64,000 nucleotides of DNA from JASHPR01 sp963842355 (GCA_963842355.1 CAWJGC010000013.1:314755-378754); one strand, 5' to 3'. Shown: positions 9,133 through 18,112, counted from the first letter of the stretch. Translations and numbers: made by a program. Notes: generated by a model from the sequence alone, not told the origin.

Positions 9133-9951
9133 ATGCGAAGCGATCTGCCGATCTGCCGTACCTGCGGCGTCCAGTACGGCGCCGAGCGCGACGACTGCCC
9201 GATCTGCCAGGACGAACGCCAGTACGTGGGCTGGGACGGGCAGCAGTGGACGACCCTGGCCGAGCTGCGTGCCGCCGGCCACCGGGGCAGGATCGAGCAG
9301 GAGGGCCCGGGCGTTCTCGGCGTCGGGGCCAGCCCGCCGACCGCGATCGGCCAGCGCGCCCTGCTGGTGCGGAGCCCGGCGGGCAACGTGCTCTACGACA
9401 TGATCAGCTACATCGACGGCGAACTGATCGCGAGCGTCCGGGAGCTGGGCGGGATCAGCGCGATCGCGATCAGTCATCCCCATTTCTACGGGTCGATGAT
9501 CGAGTGGGCGCACGCGTTCGACGCCCCCGTCTACATCCACGGCAAGGACCGCGAGTGGGTCGCCCGCCCCGACGACTCGGTGATCTTCTGGGACGGCGAG
9601 ACCCGCGAGATCCTGGACGGCCTCACGCTGATCAACGCGGGCGTGCACTTCGACGGCGGCCAGGTGCTGCACCGGGCGGGCGGGCCGGGTGGCGCGGACG
9701 GCGGCGCGCTGTTCACCGGCGACATCTTCACGGTCGTGCCCGACCGCCGCTGGCTGAGCTTCATGCACAGCTACCCGAACCTCATCCCGGAGCGCCCGGC
9801 GACGATACGCCGGGCCGTGGCGATGATGCAGCCCTACGATTTCGGCCGCGTGTACGGCGGCTGGTGGCAGAGGAACGTGGCCACCGACGGCGCCGCGGCG
9901 CTGCGCCGGTCGGCGGACCGGTACCTCAGCTTCGCGCTGGACGACGGCTAG
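9133..9951 (+). CDS. Metallo-beta-lactamase-fold-like hydrolase with N-terminal zinc-ribbon motif
   Basis: 272 aa from the ATG at 9133. The N-terminus has two CxxC pairs ('CRTCGVQYGAERDDCPIC'), a small zinc ribbon. The rest reads like an MBL-fold domain: 'LLVRSPAGNVLYDMI', then 'AISHPHFYGSMIEWAHAF' at the position of the usual HxHxDH motif, and 'GALFTGDIFTVVPD' with the later metal-ligand Asp. The canonical HxHxDH is modified to HPHFYG, so the metal site may be altered. A longer upstream frame was rejected because it runs through the antisense of the secreted-protein gene. Substrate unknown. Confidence 0.7.
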   Translation: MRSDLPICRTCGVQYGAERDDCPICQDERQYVGWDGQQWTTLAELRAAGHRGRIEQEGPGVLGVGASPPTAIGQRALLVRSPAGNVLYDMISYIDGELIASVRELGGISAIAISHPHFYGSMIEWAHAFDAPVYIHGKDREWVARPDDSVIFWDGETREILDGLTLINAGVHFDGGQVLHRAGGPGGADGGALFTGDIFTVVPDRRWLSFMHSYPNLIPERPATIRRAVAMMQPYDFGRVYGGWWQRNVATDGAAALRRSADRYLSFALDDG

Positions 9952-9983
9952 GTTTGTCATCTGGCGCGGAGGGAGCCCGGGGC

Positions 9984-10601
9984 GTGGGCGAGAATGTGGC
10001 GGAGTTCGCCGTGGTGGCACGGGGGCGGCTGGCCGGCTTCCGCCATACCACGGTGGCGGATGCGCCGGGGATGCGGCGGGCCGCTGTGGTGCTGTGCGTG
10101 GTCGAGCACGAGGGCGTCCCGTGCTTGATCGTCATCAAGCGGTCCTACCGGGGGCGCAACGCCGGGCAGTGGGGGCTGCCGGGCGGGCGGCTGGACGAGG
10201 GGGAGAAGCCGCTCCAGGCGGCCTTGCGTGAGCTGCGTGAAGAGGTCGGGCTGGCCCTGGGCGAGGACGCCGTGCTCGGGCGGCTGGACGACTTCCCGGC
10301 CGCCTCCGGGTTCGCCATCACCCCGATCGTGGCGGCCGCCGCCGGGCCGGTGACGCTGACCCCGAACCAGGAGATCCATGCCATCCACCTGGTCGGGCTC
10401 GGCCGGCTGGCCGCACCGGGCGCACCACGCTGGGTGCCGCAGCCGGGCGGCTCGCCGCTGCTGCAGATGCGGCTGCGGCCGGACATGGTGATCCACGCGC
10501 CGACCGGGGCGATGCTGTGGCAGTTCCGCGAGGTGGTCCTGCTCGGCCACCCCGATTCCCGGGTGGCCGACTTCCGGCAGCCCGACTGGACGCAGCGCTA
10601 G
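9984..10601 (+). CDS. Nudix hydrolase
   Basis: 205 aa from the GTG at 9984, preceded by GGAGGGAG at suitable spacing. The Nudix box is complete: 'GGRLDEGEKPLQAALRELRE' followed by EVGL, matching Gx5Ex7REUxEExGU. The layout (Nudix domain after ~40 residues, C-terminal 'LWQFREVVLLG') resembles CoA-diphosphatase-like Nudix proteins, but the CoA-specific motif was not confirmed. Cytoplasmic hydrolase of a nucleoside diphosphate linked to another moiety. Follows the hydrolase gene after 32 bp on the same strand, so probably co-transcribed. Confidence 0.85.
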   Translation: MGENVAEFAVVARGRLAGFRHTTVADAPGMRRAAVVLCVVEHEGVPCLIVIKRSYRGRNAGQWGLPGGRLDEGEKPLQAALRELREEVGLALGEDAVLGRLDDFPAASGFAITPIVAAAAGPVTLTPNQEIHAIHLVGLGRLAAPGAPRWVPQPGGSPLLQMRLRPDMVIHAPTGAMLWQFREVVLLGHPDSRVADFRQPDWTQR

Positions 10602-10612
10602 ACCGACCACGA

Positions 10613-11644
10613 TCATCGAAGTCGGCGGCCCGGGGCCGCCCGCTCGAGCGCCCGGGCGTTGTCGCAGCAGATCCGGCGCTTCGCGGCGTCGTCAAGGTCG
10701 GCCGCGCGGACCGCGGCGACCGGGTCGGGATGGCCGATGGGGAACGGCACGTCGCTGCCGAGCAGCACCTGGCCGGCGCCGACCCGCCGGACCAGGAACT
10801 CCAGGCTCAGCGGGTCGAGTGCGACGGTGTCGTAGAACAGGCGGCGCAGCACGCTCGACGGCGGCACGGTCATCCCGGTCCGGTCCAGGAGGCCCGACCG
10901 GACCAGGCCGTCCAGCCGGTACGCCTGGTAGGGCAGGAACCCGCCGCCGTGCACGACGATCACGCGCAGCCCCGGGAGCCGGTCGAACAGCCCGTCCGCC
11001 ATGAGCTGGAGCACGGCGGCGCTGGTGTCGGTGATGCGCCCGGCGACGTTCTGCAGGAGCGGCGGGGTGAAGGCCCGCGACGGCCCGTTCCCCGGCGGAT
11101 GCAGCAGCACGGGCAGGCCGAGCCCGGCGATCCGGTCCCACAGCGGACCCAGCGACGCGTCGGCCACAGAACCCAGCCCGGGCGGATGCGTGGTCACCAT
11201 CACCGCGGGCGGGGCGAACCGCTCGGCCAGGGCGGTCACGTCTGCGGCCGCCGCGGCGGCGCCCGCCGACAGGTCCACGAACGGGACCGGCCGCAGCCGG
11301 CCGGCGCTGCCGCGGGCGGCATCGGCCAGCGCCTCGTTGACCGCGGCCGCCCAGCGCCTGCCGTCGGACGGGCCGAACCGGTGCCAGGTGAACAGGTCGA
11401 GCCACGGCGACACCCACTGCTCGGCGATCGACCGCTCGTCCATCCAGCGCAGCCGGGCGTCGAGATCGGTCATGCCGGGGCCGACCGGGCCCAGCCGGTC
11501 GTCGCCCTCGGCCAGGACCGGCCGGCCGCCGTCCGCCGCGGCAACGACCGCGGAGACGCCGGGCAGGCCGCCGGCCCGCGCGGCGTCGAGCAGCCCGGGC
11601 GGGACCAGGTGGGCGTGTACGTCAACGGCGCTAGCCACGCTCAT
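10613..11644 (-). CDS. Amidohydrolase family protein (ACMSD-like, Amidohydro_2)
   Basis: About 343 aa from the ATG at 11644. It begins with the metal-binding HxH in 'VDVHAHLVPPGL' and contains later conserved His/Asp segments ('PVLLHPPGNGPS', 'RVIVVHGGGFLPY', 'VLLGSDVPFPIGHPDP'), the TIM-barrel pattern of the decarboxylase/amidohydrolase-2 group. Likely a metal-dependent decarboxylase or hydrolase of an aromatic or cyclic acid; the substrate is not evident. It converges with the Nudix gene with a 12-bp gap. A nearby VOC dioxygenase-like gene makes aromatic catabolism a possibility only. Confidence 0.8.
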   Translation of the reverse strand: MSVASAVDVHAHLVPPGLLDAARAGGLPGVSAVVAAADGGRPVLAEGDDRLGPVGPGMTDLDARLRWMDERSIAEQWVSPWLDLFTWHRFGPSDGRRWAAAVNEALADAARGSAGRLRPVPFVDLSAGAAAAAADVTALAERFAPPAVMVTTHPPGLGSVADASLGPLWDRIAGLGLPVLLHPPGNGPSRAFTPPLLQNVAGRITDTSAAVLQLMADGLFDRLPGLRVIVVHGGGFLPYQAYRLDGLVRSGLLDRTGMTVPPSSVLRRLFYDTVALDPLSLEFLVRRVGAGQVLLGSDVPFPIGHPDPVAAVRAADLDDAAKRRICCDNARALERAAPGRRLR

Positions 11645-11811
11645 CAATCAAGCACATCCTGAGATCCCGCGCGGGCGCGACGGGACCAAGAAGCTGGCCC
11701 GCAGGAAAGGTTCGGGGCCGGCCAGCCCGGGGATGAACGAGAACGCAGGGCGGTACGGTGCGCGATCGGGCGCGGTGCAGGTGGCAGGGCCATGGTGAGC
11801 GGACCAGGCGC

Positions 11812-12498
11812 GTGACGTCCGCGCCTTCGCTGGACAGCGTGTTGAGCGTGGCCAGCGGGAAGCAGGTGCTGCTGCCCGCGGCCGAGGTGGTGCTGCTCGG
11901 GTTCGCGGCGCTGGCCGTGGTGCTGATTCAGGAGATCTGGATACTCGCGCGCCACGTCAACACGATCACGCACGAGGGGGCGCACGCGGCGGTCGGGTCA
12001 TTGGCCGGGCGGAAGGTCCTGGGCATCACGCTGATGCCCAATGCGGACGGGCTGACGGCCGTGACCTCGGGCGGGGCGGCCGGGAACGTCCTGTTCTATT
12101 TCGTCGGCTACCTGGGGCCGAGCCTGTTCGGGCTCGGCGCGGCGAAGCTCATCGCGCTCGGTCAGAGCCTCGCCGTGCTGTGGCTGGGCCTGCTCCTGCT
12201 CGTCGGCGTGCTGTTCGTGCTGCGCCAGCCGTTCAGTTTCGTGCCCGTCCTGATCACCGGTTTCTTCCTCTTCGTCGTGGTGCGGTACGCTGCCGCCGGC
12301 GCGCAGGCGGCCTGCGCGTACGGCGTGACCTGGTTCCTGCTGCTGTCGGGCGTGCGGCAGGTGATCGATCACGGCACGGGGGCCGCGGACGCGAGCAAGC
12401 TGAGGGAGATCACGCGCATCGGCCGGCCGGTCTGGGTGTGGCTGTGGTTAGCCGGGACGGTCTTCGCGCTCGCGGTCGGCGGGTCGCTCCTGGTCTGA
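11812..12498 (+). CDS. M50-type membrane metalloprotease-like protein
   Basis: About 229 aa from the GTG at 11812 (an upstream start at 11758 is in frame). Several membrane segments. 'NTITHEGAHAAVGSLAGRKV' contains HExxH-like 'HEGAH' in a hydrophobic context, as in actinobacterial M50B-like proteins. The expected second metal-ligand motif near the C-terminus (NxxPxxxxDG) is not seen, so catalytic activity is uncertain. Intramembrane location. Ends 12 bp before the convergent VOC gene. Confidence 0.65.
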   Translation: MTSAPSLDSVLSVASGKQVLLPAAEVVLLGFAALAVVLIQEIWILARHVNTITHEGAHAAVGSLAGRKVLGITLMPNADGLTAVTSGGAAGNVLFYFVGYLGPSLFGLGAAKLIALGQSLAVLWLGLLLLVGVLFVLRQPFSFVPVLITGFFLFVVVRYAAAGAQAACAYGVTWFLLLSGVRQVIDHGTGAADASKLREITRIGRPVWVWLWLAGTVFALAVGGSLLV

Positions 12499-12510
12499 CC
12501 GGCGTTCCCG

Positions 12511-13434
12511 CTACGCGGGGGCGTGCGACCCGGTCATCAGCGCGGCGAGATCCTCCGGGTGCAGGAACGACGGCGGCGGGGGCGGGCCCCAGCTGAACAG
12601 GGCCCGGGCTCCTTCCAGGGTCTCCGGCGTCCAGAGCTGATCGTCGATGATGCAGTCCATGTCCGAGTAGTACTCCGAGAAGTTGCCCGCCGGGTCCTTC
12701 AGGTACCAGAAGAAGTTCGAGCCCGCGTGGTGCCGGCCCAGGCCCCAGACGTGCCGTTCCGGATGGTCCTCGAGCATCGCGAACGCCCCCCGGCCGATCT
12801 CGTCGACGTCCTCCACCTGCCAGGAGGTGTGGTGCAGGAAGTTCACCGGCGCGGACAGCACCAGAACGTTGTGATGATCGGTCGAGCAGCGCAAGAACGC
12901 GCCCGCGCCCTTGAGGTAGTCGCTGGCCTTGAAGCCGAGGCCCTCGGTGAAGAACCGGCTGGTGGCCTCGTAGTCGGTGGAACCGATGACCGCGTGCCCG
13001 AGCTTCAGCGGCCGCACCGGGTCGTCGCGCAGCACGCCGGGGGCCCGCTGCGAAGTCCGCTCCGGCCGGCCCGGTCCGTTATACGGGGTGGGCGCGGCGA
13101 TCGGCTGCTCCAGCCGCGGGTGCACCTCGACCGAGGCGAGGAACCCGGCGACCGGTTCCCGGGCGCGCACGGCCTCGCCCTCGCGGACGGCGGTGATCCC
13201 GAGCCCGGCCAGGCCGGCCGCGATCCGGTCCAGGTCGTCGGGATCATCCGCGCCGACCGTGAGGTCCACCAGGCGCCTCGTCGGCGCCCGGGTGAGCCTG
13301 AGCTGCGGCCCGCCGTCGATGGTGGCGAACGTCCCGTCGCCCAGGTCAGTGAGCCCGAAGTCGGCGTAGTAGTCAGCGGTCGGGCCGATGTCGGGCACTC
13401 CGATGGTCACCGAGGTGAGCTGATGCAGGGCCAT
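12511..13434 (-). CDS. VOC-family protein, extradiol-dioxygenase-like
   Basis: 307 aa with two VOC (glyoxalase/extradiol dioxygenase) modules. Module 1 starts 'LTSVTIGVPDIGPTADYY'. Module 2 starts 'LGHAVIGSTDYEATSRFF' and contains candidate metal ligands His (LGHAV), His (HHTSWQV) and Glu (FSEYYSD), in the order found in type I extradiol dioxygenases. Probable ring-cleaving or related Fe(II)/Mn(II) enzyme of the cytoplasm. The FAH-family fragment upstream on the same strand is a common neighbour of such enzymes. Confidence 0.8.
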   Translation of the reverse strand: MALHQLTSVTIGVPDIGPTADYYADFGLTDLGDGTFATIDGGPQLRLTRAPTRRLVDLTVGADDPDDLDRIAAGLAGLGITAVREGEAVRAREPVAGFLASVEVHPRLEQPIAAPTPYNGPGRPERTSQRAPGVLRDDPVRPLKLGHAVIGSTDYEATSRFFTEGLGFKASDYLKGAGAFLRCSTDHHNVLVLSAPVNFLHHTSWQVEDVDEIGRGAFAMLEDHPERHVWGLGRHHAGSNFFWYLKDPAGNFSEYYSDMDCIIDDQLWTPETLEGARALFSWGPPPPPSFLHPEDLAALMTGSHAPA

Positions 13435-13467
13435 GGCCGGTCCTCCTCTACCGGTGCGCGGTGGGGG

Positions 13468-13845
13468 TCACGATGAGGCTGCCCCGGCGACGAAGCGCTG
13501 CCGCAGCTCGCCGATCCCCCCGACGCAGCTGACCAGCTCGTCGCCGGGAGCGAGCCAGCGCTGCGGGTCCCGGCCCAGGCCGACGCCGGCCGGCGTGCCG
13601 GTGAAGATGACGTCGCCGGGCCACAGCGGCAGGATCGCCGACATCTTCGCGACGAGCTGCGGCACCGAGATGATCAGGTGGCTGGTGCGGGACTTCTGCA
13701 CTTCCTCGCCGTTGATCGCGCAGCCGAGCTCCAGGTCGTCGGGGTTGCCGTCAAGGTTGCCGATCCGCACGCTGCCCTCCCCGGCTTCCCGGTGCTCCCC
13801 TGGTGAGTCAGCACCAGTCTCCGCCGGCCGCGCTGCCGCGGGCAA
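13468..13845 (-). pseudogene. C-terminal fragment of a fumarylacetoacetate hydrolase (FAH)-family gene
   Basis: Only the last ~100 residues of the fold are present: 'CAINGEEVQKSRTSHLIISV' and 'PGDVIFTGTPAGVGLGR' match the central and C-terminal core of FAH-family hydrolases. Family members are usually ~280 aa, and the metal-binding ExE motif expected upstream is absent. The first ~25 residues do not look conserved, and the sequence ahead runs into the promoter of the divergent hydrolase. Probably a deletion remnant of an aromatic-catabolism gene once co-transcribed with the VOC gene 33 bp downstream. Confidence 0.7.
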
Positions 13846-13937
13846 GGCGCCCCCGTCCGCGCCGCGCCGCGCCCCGGGTGCCGCGGGGGTGGCCCGGTAG
13901 GCTGCGATACGATGCTACCCGCGAGTAGGGAGTGTCG

Positions 13938-14723
13938 ATGGGACTGGCCTTCGAACGCCACGGCTGCGGTCCGCCGCTGGTGCTGCTGCACGGGGTCGGA
14001 CACCGCCGGGAGGCCTGGGGCGCGGTGCTGGAGCGACTGACCCCGCACCGCGACGTCATCCTCGTCGACCTGCCGGGACACGGCGAGTCACCGCCGCTGC
14101 GGCTGGCCGGCCGGCCGGTGCTCGAGGCGCTGCTCGACGAGGTGGTCGGGCTGCTGGATGAGCTGGCGCTGGAGCGGCCGCACGTCGCGGGGAACTCGCT
14201 GGGCGGCAGGCTCGCCCTGGAGGCGGGCGCGGCCGGCCGGGCGGCCACGGTCACGGGGCTGTCCCCGGCCGGGTTCTGGCGCAGCGACAAGGAGGCGCGC
14301 TACGCCCGGGCCATCTTCAAGATCATGGAGAGGGCGGGGGAGCGGATCCAGCGGCTGGCCCCGGCGGTGTCCCGGAGCACGGCGGGCCGAGGCCTGGTCT
14401 ACAGCGCGATCGTCAGCAGGCCGTCCCGGCTGAGCCCGGAGCAGGCGCGGGGAGACATGGCCGCGTTCCTGGCCGCCAGGGACGCCCTGCACGCGGTCCT
14501 GGCGGGGATGACCCAGTTCACCGGTCGGGTTCCGGCCGACGTCCCGGTCACCATCGGCTGGGGGACCCGCGACCGGCTGCTGCGGCCGCGCCAGATCCTG
14601 GTCGCGAAGGCCCGGGTTCCGGAGGCCAGGCTGGTGCCGTTGCCTGGCTGCGGGCACGTCCCGATGACCGACGATCCCGACCTGGTGGCGGGCGTCCTGC
14701 TGCACGGCAGCGGCGGAGCCTAG
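13938..14723 (+). CDS. Alpha/beta-fold hydrolase
   Basis: 261 aa. Oxyanion segment 'LLHGVGHRREAW', nucleophile elbow 'GNSLGG' (Ser), acid 'WGTRDRLL' (Asp) and base 'GCGHVPM' (His) give a full catalytic triad in normal order and spacing. Cytoplasmic esterase/hydrolase of unknown substrate. Start set at ATG 13938 behind GTAGGGAGTG; an in-frame GTG lies two codons upstream. Confidence 0.85.
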   Translation: MGLAFERHGCGPPLVLLHGVGHRREAWGAVLERLTPHRDVILVDLPGHGESPPLRLAGRPVLEALLDEVVGLLDELALERPHVAGNSLGGRLALEAGAAGRAATVTGLSPAGFWRSDKEARYARAIFKIMERAGERIQRLAPAVSRSTAGRGLVYSAIVSRPSRLSPEQARGDMAAFLAARDALHAVLAGMTQFTGRVPADVPVTIGWGTRDRLLRPRQILVAKARVPEARLVPLPGCGHVPMTDDPDLVAGVLLHGSGGA

Positions 14724-14751
14724 CGCGCCGGCCAGCGGCCGCGCGGTCGCC

Positions 14752-15063
14752 CTAGGCCGGATCGCCCCAGTCGACGGTGGCCCGGGCGGCCACGTCCGGG
14801 TGGCGTTCCAGCCAGCCGCGGGCGAACGGGCACAACGGCACGACGACGAGGTCCTCGCGCGCGGCCTGATCGATCGCCGCCGTCACCAGGCTGCCGCCCA
14901 GGCCCCTACCCTCGAGTTCCTCGGGGACCTCGGTGTGCACGAGCACCAGCCGGCGCCCGTTGCGCCGGTACAGAAGCTCGGCGGGGCGGCCTTCGGCCCG
15001 CAGTTCGAGGCGGGACTCGGCCTGGTTGTCGGTAACCTGCGCGGCATCGTTCACGGGCACCAT
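14752..15063 (-). CDS. Small GNAT-family N-acetyltransferase (YidJ/Gcn5-related type)
   Basis: 103 aa. 'VLVHTEVPEELEGRGLGGSL' followed by VTAAIDQA and 'VVPLCPFARGWLERHPD' is the pattern of the short GNAT-like family, including the acetyl-CoA loop 'GRGLGG'. These proteins bind acetyl-CoA; the acceptor is unknown. Single domain, complete length for the family. Convergent with the alpha/beta hydrolase. Confidence 0.8.
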   Translation of the reverse strand: MVPVNDAAQVTDNQAESRLELRAEGRPAELLYRRNGRRLVLVHTEVPEELEGRGLGGSLVTAAIDQAAREDLVVVPLCPFARGWLERHPDVAARATVDWGDPA

Positions 15064-15097
15064 CGTCGCACCAAGGCGGGCGCCGGTCCCGGCCCGG

Positions 15098-15826
15098 TCA
15101 CGGCGCAGGCGCCGGCGCGGGTTCGGGAGAGTCGAACGCGGCGGGGCCCGTGCTCCGGCCGAAGGCCAGCGCGCTGCCCGCCGCGAGCAGCGCGGCGGCC
15201 AGCAGCGCCCACGCCGCCTTGGTATGCAGGTACAGCGCGGCCCCGGTGATGGCGCCGGCCAGCATCGCGGCCACGGCGGCCGTCCTGCGGCCCGCGGCCT
15301 GGTTGGTCCCGCCCGCCAGGCTCGAGTCCGCGGCCAGGCCGGTCAGTGTCATCGTCAGGACCGTGGTGGTCAGGTCGGGGACGGCCAGCCGCCGGATCGT
15401 CGCGTTGCGGACGCCCATGGCGAAGGCCAGCAGCGCGATCACGACGTAGCGCGGCCATCCCGACCCGACGCTCGCCGCACCGAACGCGACGGCGGCGCCC
15501 GCGGCGACGAACACCGCCTCGGTGGCCATGGCCGTGAGCAGCAGGCGCGACGGCCTGGGCTGTCCGCCCGGCCCGGCGGAGATCCGCGCGGCCATCCGGC
15601 TGGCGCAGGCGGCCCCGACCAGGAACACCGCCAGCGAAGTGAGCGTGGCCGGGACCGAGAACCCGGGCGCTCCGGCGGCGGCGAAGCCGAGCACCACGAT
15701 GTTGCCCGTCATGTTGGCGGTGAACACGCGGCCCAGTCCCAGGTAGCACACCGCGTCGACCAGGCCGCTGACCACGGTGAGCACCACGAGCGTGCGCACC
15801 AGGGGCGGGGGAGCGCTCTTCGGCAT
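15098..15826 (-). CDS. YoaK/DUF1275-family membrane protein
   Basis: 242 aa with about six membrane helices. 'VSGLVDAVCYLGLGRVFTAN' followed by MTGNIVVLG is the conserved opening of DUF1275 (YoaK-like) proteins, and 'FAMGVRNATIRRL' with 'LTMTLTGLA' matches the second half. Function of the family is unknown; it is an inner-membrane protein. 34 bp upstream of the GNAT gene on the same strand, possibly one transcript. Confidence 0.85.
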   Translation of the reverse strand: MPKSAPPPLVRTLVVLTVVSGLVDAVCYLGLGRVFTANMTGNIVVLGFAAAGAPGFSVPATLTSLAVFLVGAACASRMAARISAGPGGQPRPSRLLLTAMATEAVFVAAGAAVAFGAASVGSGWPRYVVIALLAFAMGVRNATIRRLAVPDLTTTVLTMTLTGLAADSSLAGGTNQAAGRRTAAVAAMLAGAITGAALYLHTKAAWALLAAALLAAGSALAFGRSTGPAAFDSPEPAPAPAP

Positions 15827-15963
15827 GTGCCTAGTTTTCCGGAATGCCTACCCGGTTCCGACCCTGGGCCGCCCCCGGACTCGCCGTCGGGGCATAGATC
15901 CGGGAGGCCGGCGGTTTCCGGTGATCGCTGTTGCACCGTTCGTCGTCGAAGGGAGATCGGCTC

Positions 15964-16890
15964 ATGCCCCGGGCGGTCAGGTTTGACGATTACGGCGGGA
16001 TCGACGTGCTGCGGGTGGCCGAGGTCGACCGCCCCGTCCCCGGCCCCGGACAGGTCCTGGTGCGGGTGAAGGCCGCGTCGATCAACCCGGGGGAGGCCAA
16101 GATCCGCTCCGGGGCCCTGGCCCAGCGGTGGCCGGCCACGTTCCCGTCGGGACAGGGCAGCGACCTGGCTGGCGTCGTGGCGGAGGTCGGCGAGGGCGTT
16201 ACCGGATTCGCCGTGGGTGACGAGGTTTTCGGGTGGACGGATAACCGGGCGAGCCACGCCGAGTTCGTCGTGGTCGAGGCCGCCCATCTCGTCCGCAAGC
16301 CGGCCGGAGTCTCGTGGGAGGTGGCCGGATCCCTGTTCGTCGCGGGCGCGACGGCCTACGCGATGGTCCGGGCCGTCGCGGCGGGGCCGGGTGACACGGT
16401 CGTGGTCTCCGGGGCCGCTGGCGGCGTCGGCTCGATCGCCGTGCAGCTGGCCAGGAAGGCGGGAGCCACCGTGATCGGCCTGGCCAGCGCGGCGGCCCAT
16501 CCGTGGCTGTCCAGCCACGGCGTGATCGGGGTCAGCTACGGCGACGGAGTCGCCGATCGCATCCGGGCCGCGGCCGGCGCCCGGGCCAGCGGGGTGGACG
16601 CCTTCATCGACACCGTCGGCGGCTACGTCGAGCTGGCGCTCGAACTGGGTGTGCGGCCGGACCGGATCGACACCATCGTGGACTTCGCCGCCGGCCCGAG
16701 GTACGGGGTCAAGACCGAGGGCAACGCGGCCGGGGCGAGCGCCGGCGTGCTCGCCGAGCTAGCCGGGCTGATCGAGAAGGGCCAGCTCGAGATCCCGATC
16801 GCCGGGGTCTACCCGCTGACCGAGGTGCAGGCTGCCTTCCGGGAACTCGAGCAGGGGCACACCCACGGCAAGATCGTTCTGATTCCCTGA
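15964..16890 (+). CDS. NADP-dependent medium-chain oxidoreductase (zinc-free quinone-reductase type)
   Basis: 308 aa from the ATG at 15964, preceded by GAAGGGAGA. The N-terminal GroES-like domain carries 'VLVRVKAASINPGEAKIRSG' and the Rossmann domain has 'VVSGAAGGVGSIAVQLARKA'. The cysteine/histidine ligands of zinc alcohol dehydrogenases are absent, which places it with quinone oxidoreductase-like MDR enzymes. Likely NADPH-dependent reduction of a quinone or enone in the cytoplasm. Monocistronic. Confidence 0.85.
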   Translation: MPRAVRFDDYGGIDVLRVAEVDRPVPGPGQVLVRVKAASINPGEAKIRSGALAQRWPATFPSGQGSDLAGVVAEVGEGVTGFAVGDEVFGWTDNRASHAEFVVVEAAHLVRKPAGVSWEVAGSLFVAGATAYAMVRAVAAGPGDTVVVSGAAGGVGSIAVQLARKAGATVIGLASAAAHPWLSSHGVIGVSYGDGVADRIRAAAGARASGVDAFIDTVGGYVELALELGVRPDRIDTIVDFAAGPRYGVKTEGNAAGASAGVLAELAGLIEKGQLEIPIAGVYPLTEVQAAFRELEQGHTHGKIVLIP

Positions 16891-16920
16891 CCGCCTGATC
16901 TCAGGGCACCGTTCGTATGG

Positions 16921-18087
16921 CTAGGCCCGTTCCAGGGAGGTCAGGAAGCCGGCGTGGCCGGGGCCGCGCGGGAACACCGGCCAGACGTCCACGACCTCCT
17001 CGCCGCTGACCGCGAACAGGACGTCGTGCAGGTTCACGGTCGTGGGCGCGTACCCGCTGACCAGCCGGACCCGGTCGCCGACCTCGGCGCGGAACCGGTC
17101 GTCGGTGTCGAACAGCGCGTGCTCCTCGGAGTAGCCCCGGGCGACGTAGTCGTGGCCCAGGATCGGCGGCAGGACGAAGTCGATACCGATCGACTTGCGC
17201 CCGGCGTCCAGGATGACGGTGTCGCCATGCCGGGCCAGGACAGTGGCCAGCACGGTCAGCGAGACCTCGAAGCCCGACACCAGGTTGCCGTGGGACGCGT
17301 CCATGAACACGTACGACCCGGCCTGCAACTCGGTCACCTCAGGATGGCGGCCGGTGATCTCGTAGGTGCCGGTGCCGCCCGCGGACAGGGTTTCCGCGGG
17401 CAGGCCCTCGGCGCGCAGCAGGTTCTTCACCGAGGCCGCGTAGTCCATCGCCTGGCCCGCCATGCGGATCCGGTTCTCGCGGTCGCGCTCGAGCATGCAA
17501 TGGCCCTCGTAGGCCATGACGCCCTTCAGCCGCAGCCCGGGAGCGGCGTGGACCTGCTCGGCCAGGCGCAGCGCCTGCTCGGGGGAGCGCGCCCCGCAGC
17601 GCCCCATGCCCACGTCGAGGTCGACCAGGACGCCGGCCTCGGTGCCCCGGCTGGTCATCGCGGCCGACAGGGCGTCGATGTTGCGCGGGTCGTCGACGGC
17701 CAGCGTGAGACTCGCGTGCGCGGCCAGCGCCGCCGCCGTGCCCACCCGGTCGGGCGGGACCGACTCGTTCGCGATCAGGATGTCGTCCACACCCGCGGCG
17801 GCCATCGCGGCCGCCTCCCACACCGACGCCACGGTCACGCCGATCGCCCCGGCGTAGACCTGCATCAGCGCGATGTCCGGGGATTTCTGGACCTTCGTGT
17901 GCGGGCGCAGCCGCGCGGTGCAGCCGTCCAGGGCGGCCGCCATCGCGGCGATGTTGCGCTGCAGCGCGTCGACGTCGACGAGCAGCGCGGGGGTGGGCAG
18001 CGTGTCGACCGGCTCGCCGACGTGCCGGCCGTACAGGCCGGTTACGCGTTCCCGGCCCCGCCGCCACGGCTCCCGCCAGTCACTCAT
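16921..18087 (-). CDS. D-threonine aldolase / DSD1-type PLP enzyme (alanine racemase fold)
   Basis: 388 aa. 'TPALLVDVDALQRNIAAMAA' opens the alanine-racemase TIM barrel, and the PLP lysine lies in 'RPHTKVQKSPDIALMQ'. The C-terminal domain has 'HGNLVSGFEVSLTVLATV' and a His/Asp-containing beta domain typical of D-threonine aldolase/D-serine dehydratase-like enzymes. Predicted to cleave or dehydrate a D-hydroxyamino acid. The stop is close to the convergent oxidoreductase; it is preceded by the acyl-CoA dehydrogenase gene on the same strand after 25 bp. Confidence 0.85.
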   Translation of the reverse strand: MSDWREPWRRGRERVTGLYGRHVGEPVDTLPTPALLVDVDALQRNIAAMAAALDGCTARLRPHTKVQKSPDIALMQVYAGAIGVTVASVWEAAAMAAAGVDDILIANESVPPDRVGTAAALAAHASLTLAVDDPRNIDALSAAMTSRGTEAGVLVDLDVGMGRCGARSPEQALRLAEQVHAAPGLRLKGVMAYEGHCMLERDRENRIRMAGQAMDYAASVKNLLRAEGLPAETLSAGGTGTYEITGRHPEVTELQAGSYVFMDASHGNLVSGFEVSLTVLATVLARHGDTVILDAGRKSIGIDFVLPPILGHDYVARGYSEEHALFDTDDRFRAEVGDRVRLVSGYAPTTVNLHDVLFAVSGEEVVDVWPVFPRGPGHAGFLTSLERA

Positions 18088-18112
18088 GGTCGATGTCCGG
18101 CCCCGGCCACGC

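Noticed and set aside
8350..9951. Long version (533 aa) of the MBL-like gene
   Set aside because: The first ~260 codons run antisense to the sigma factor and secreted-protein genes and show no conservation; the ATG at 9133 starts the zinc ribbon.
10517..11662. 381-codon open frame on the plus strand
   Set aside because: Antisense to the amidohydrolase gene; low-complexity Arg/Pro/Gly/Gln content.
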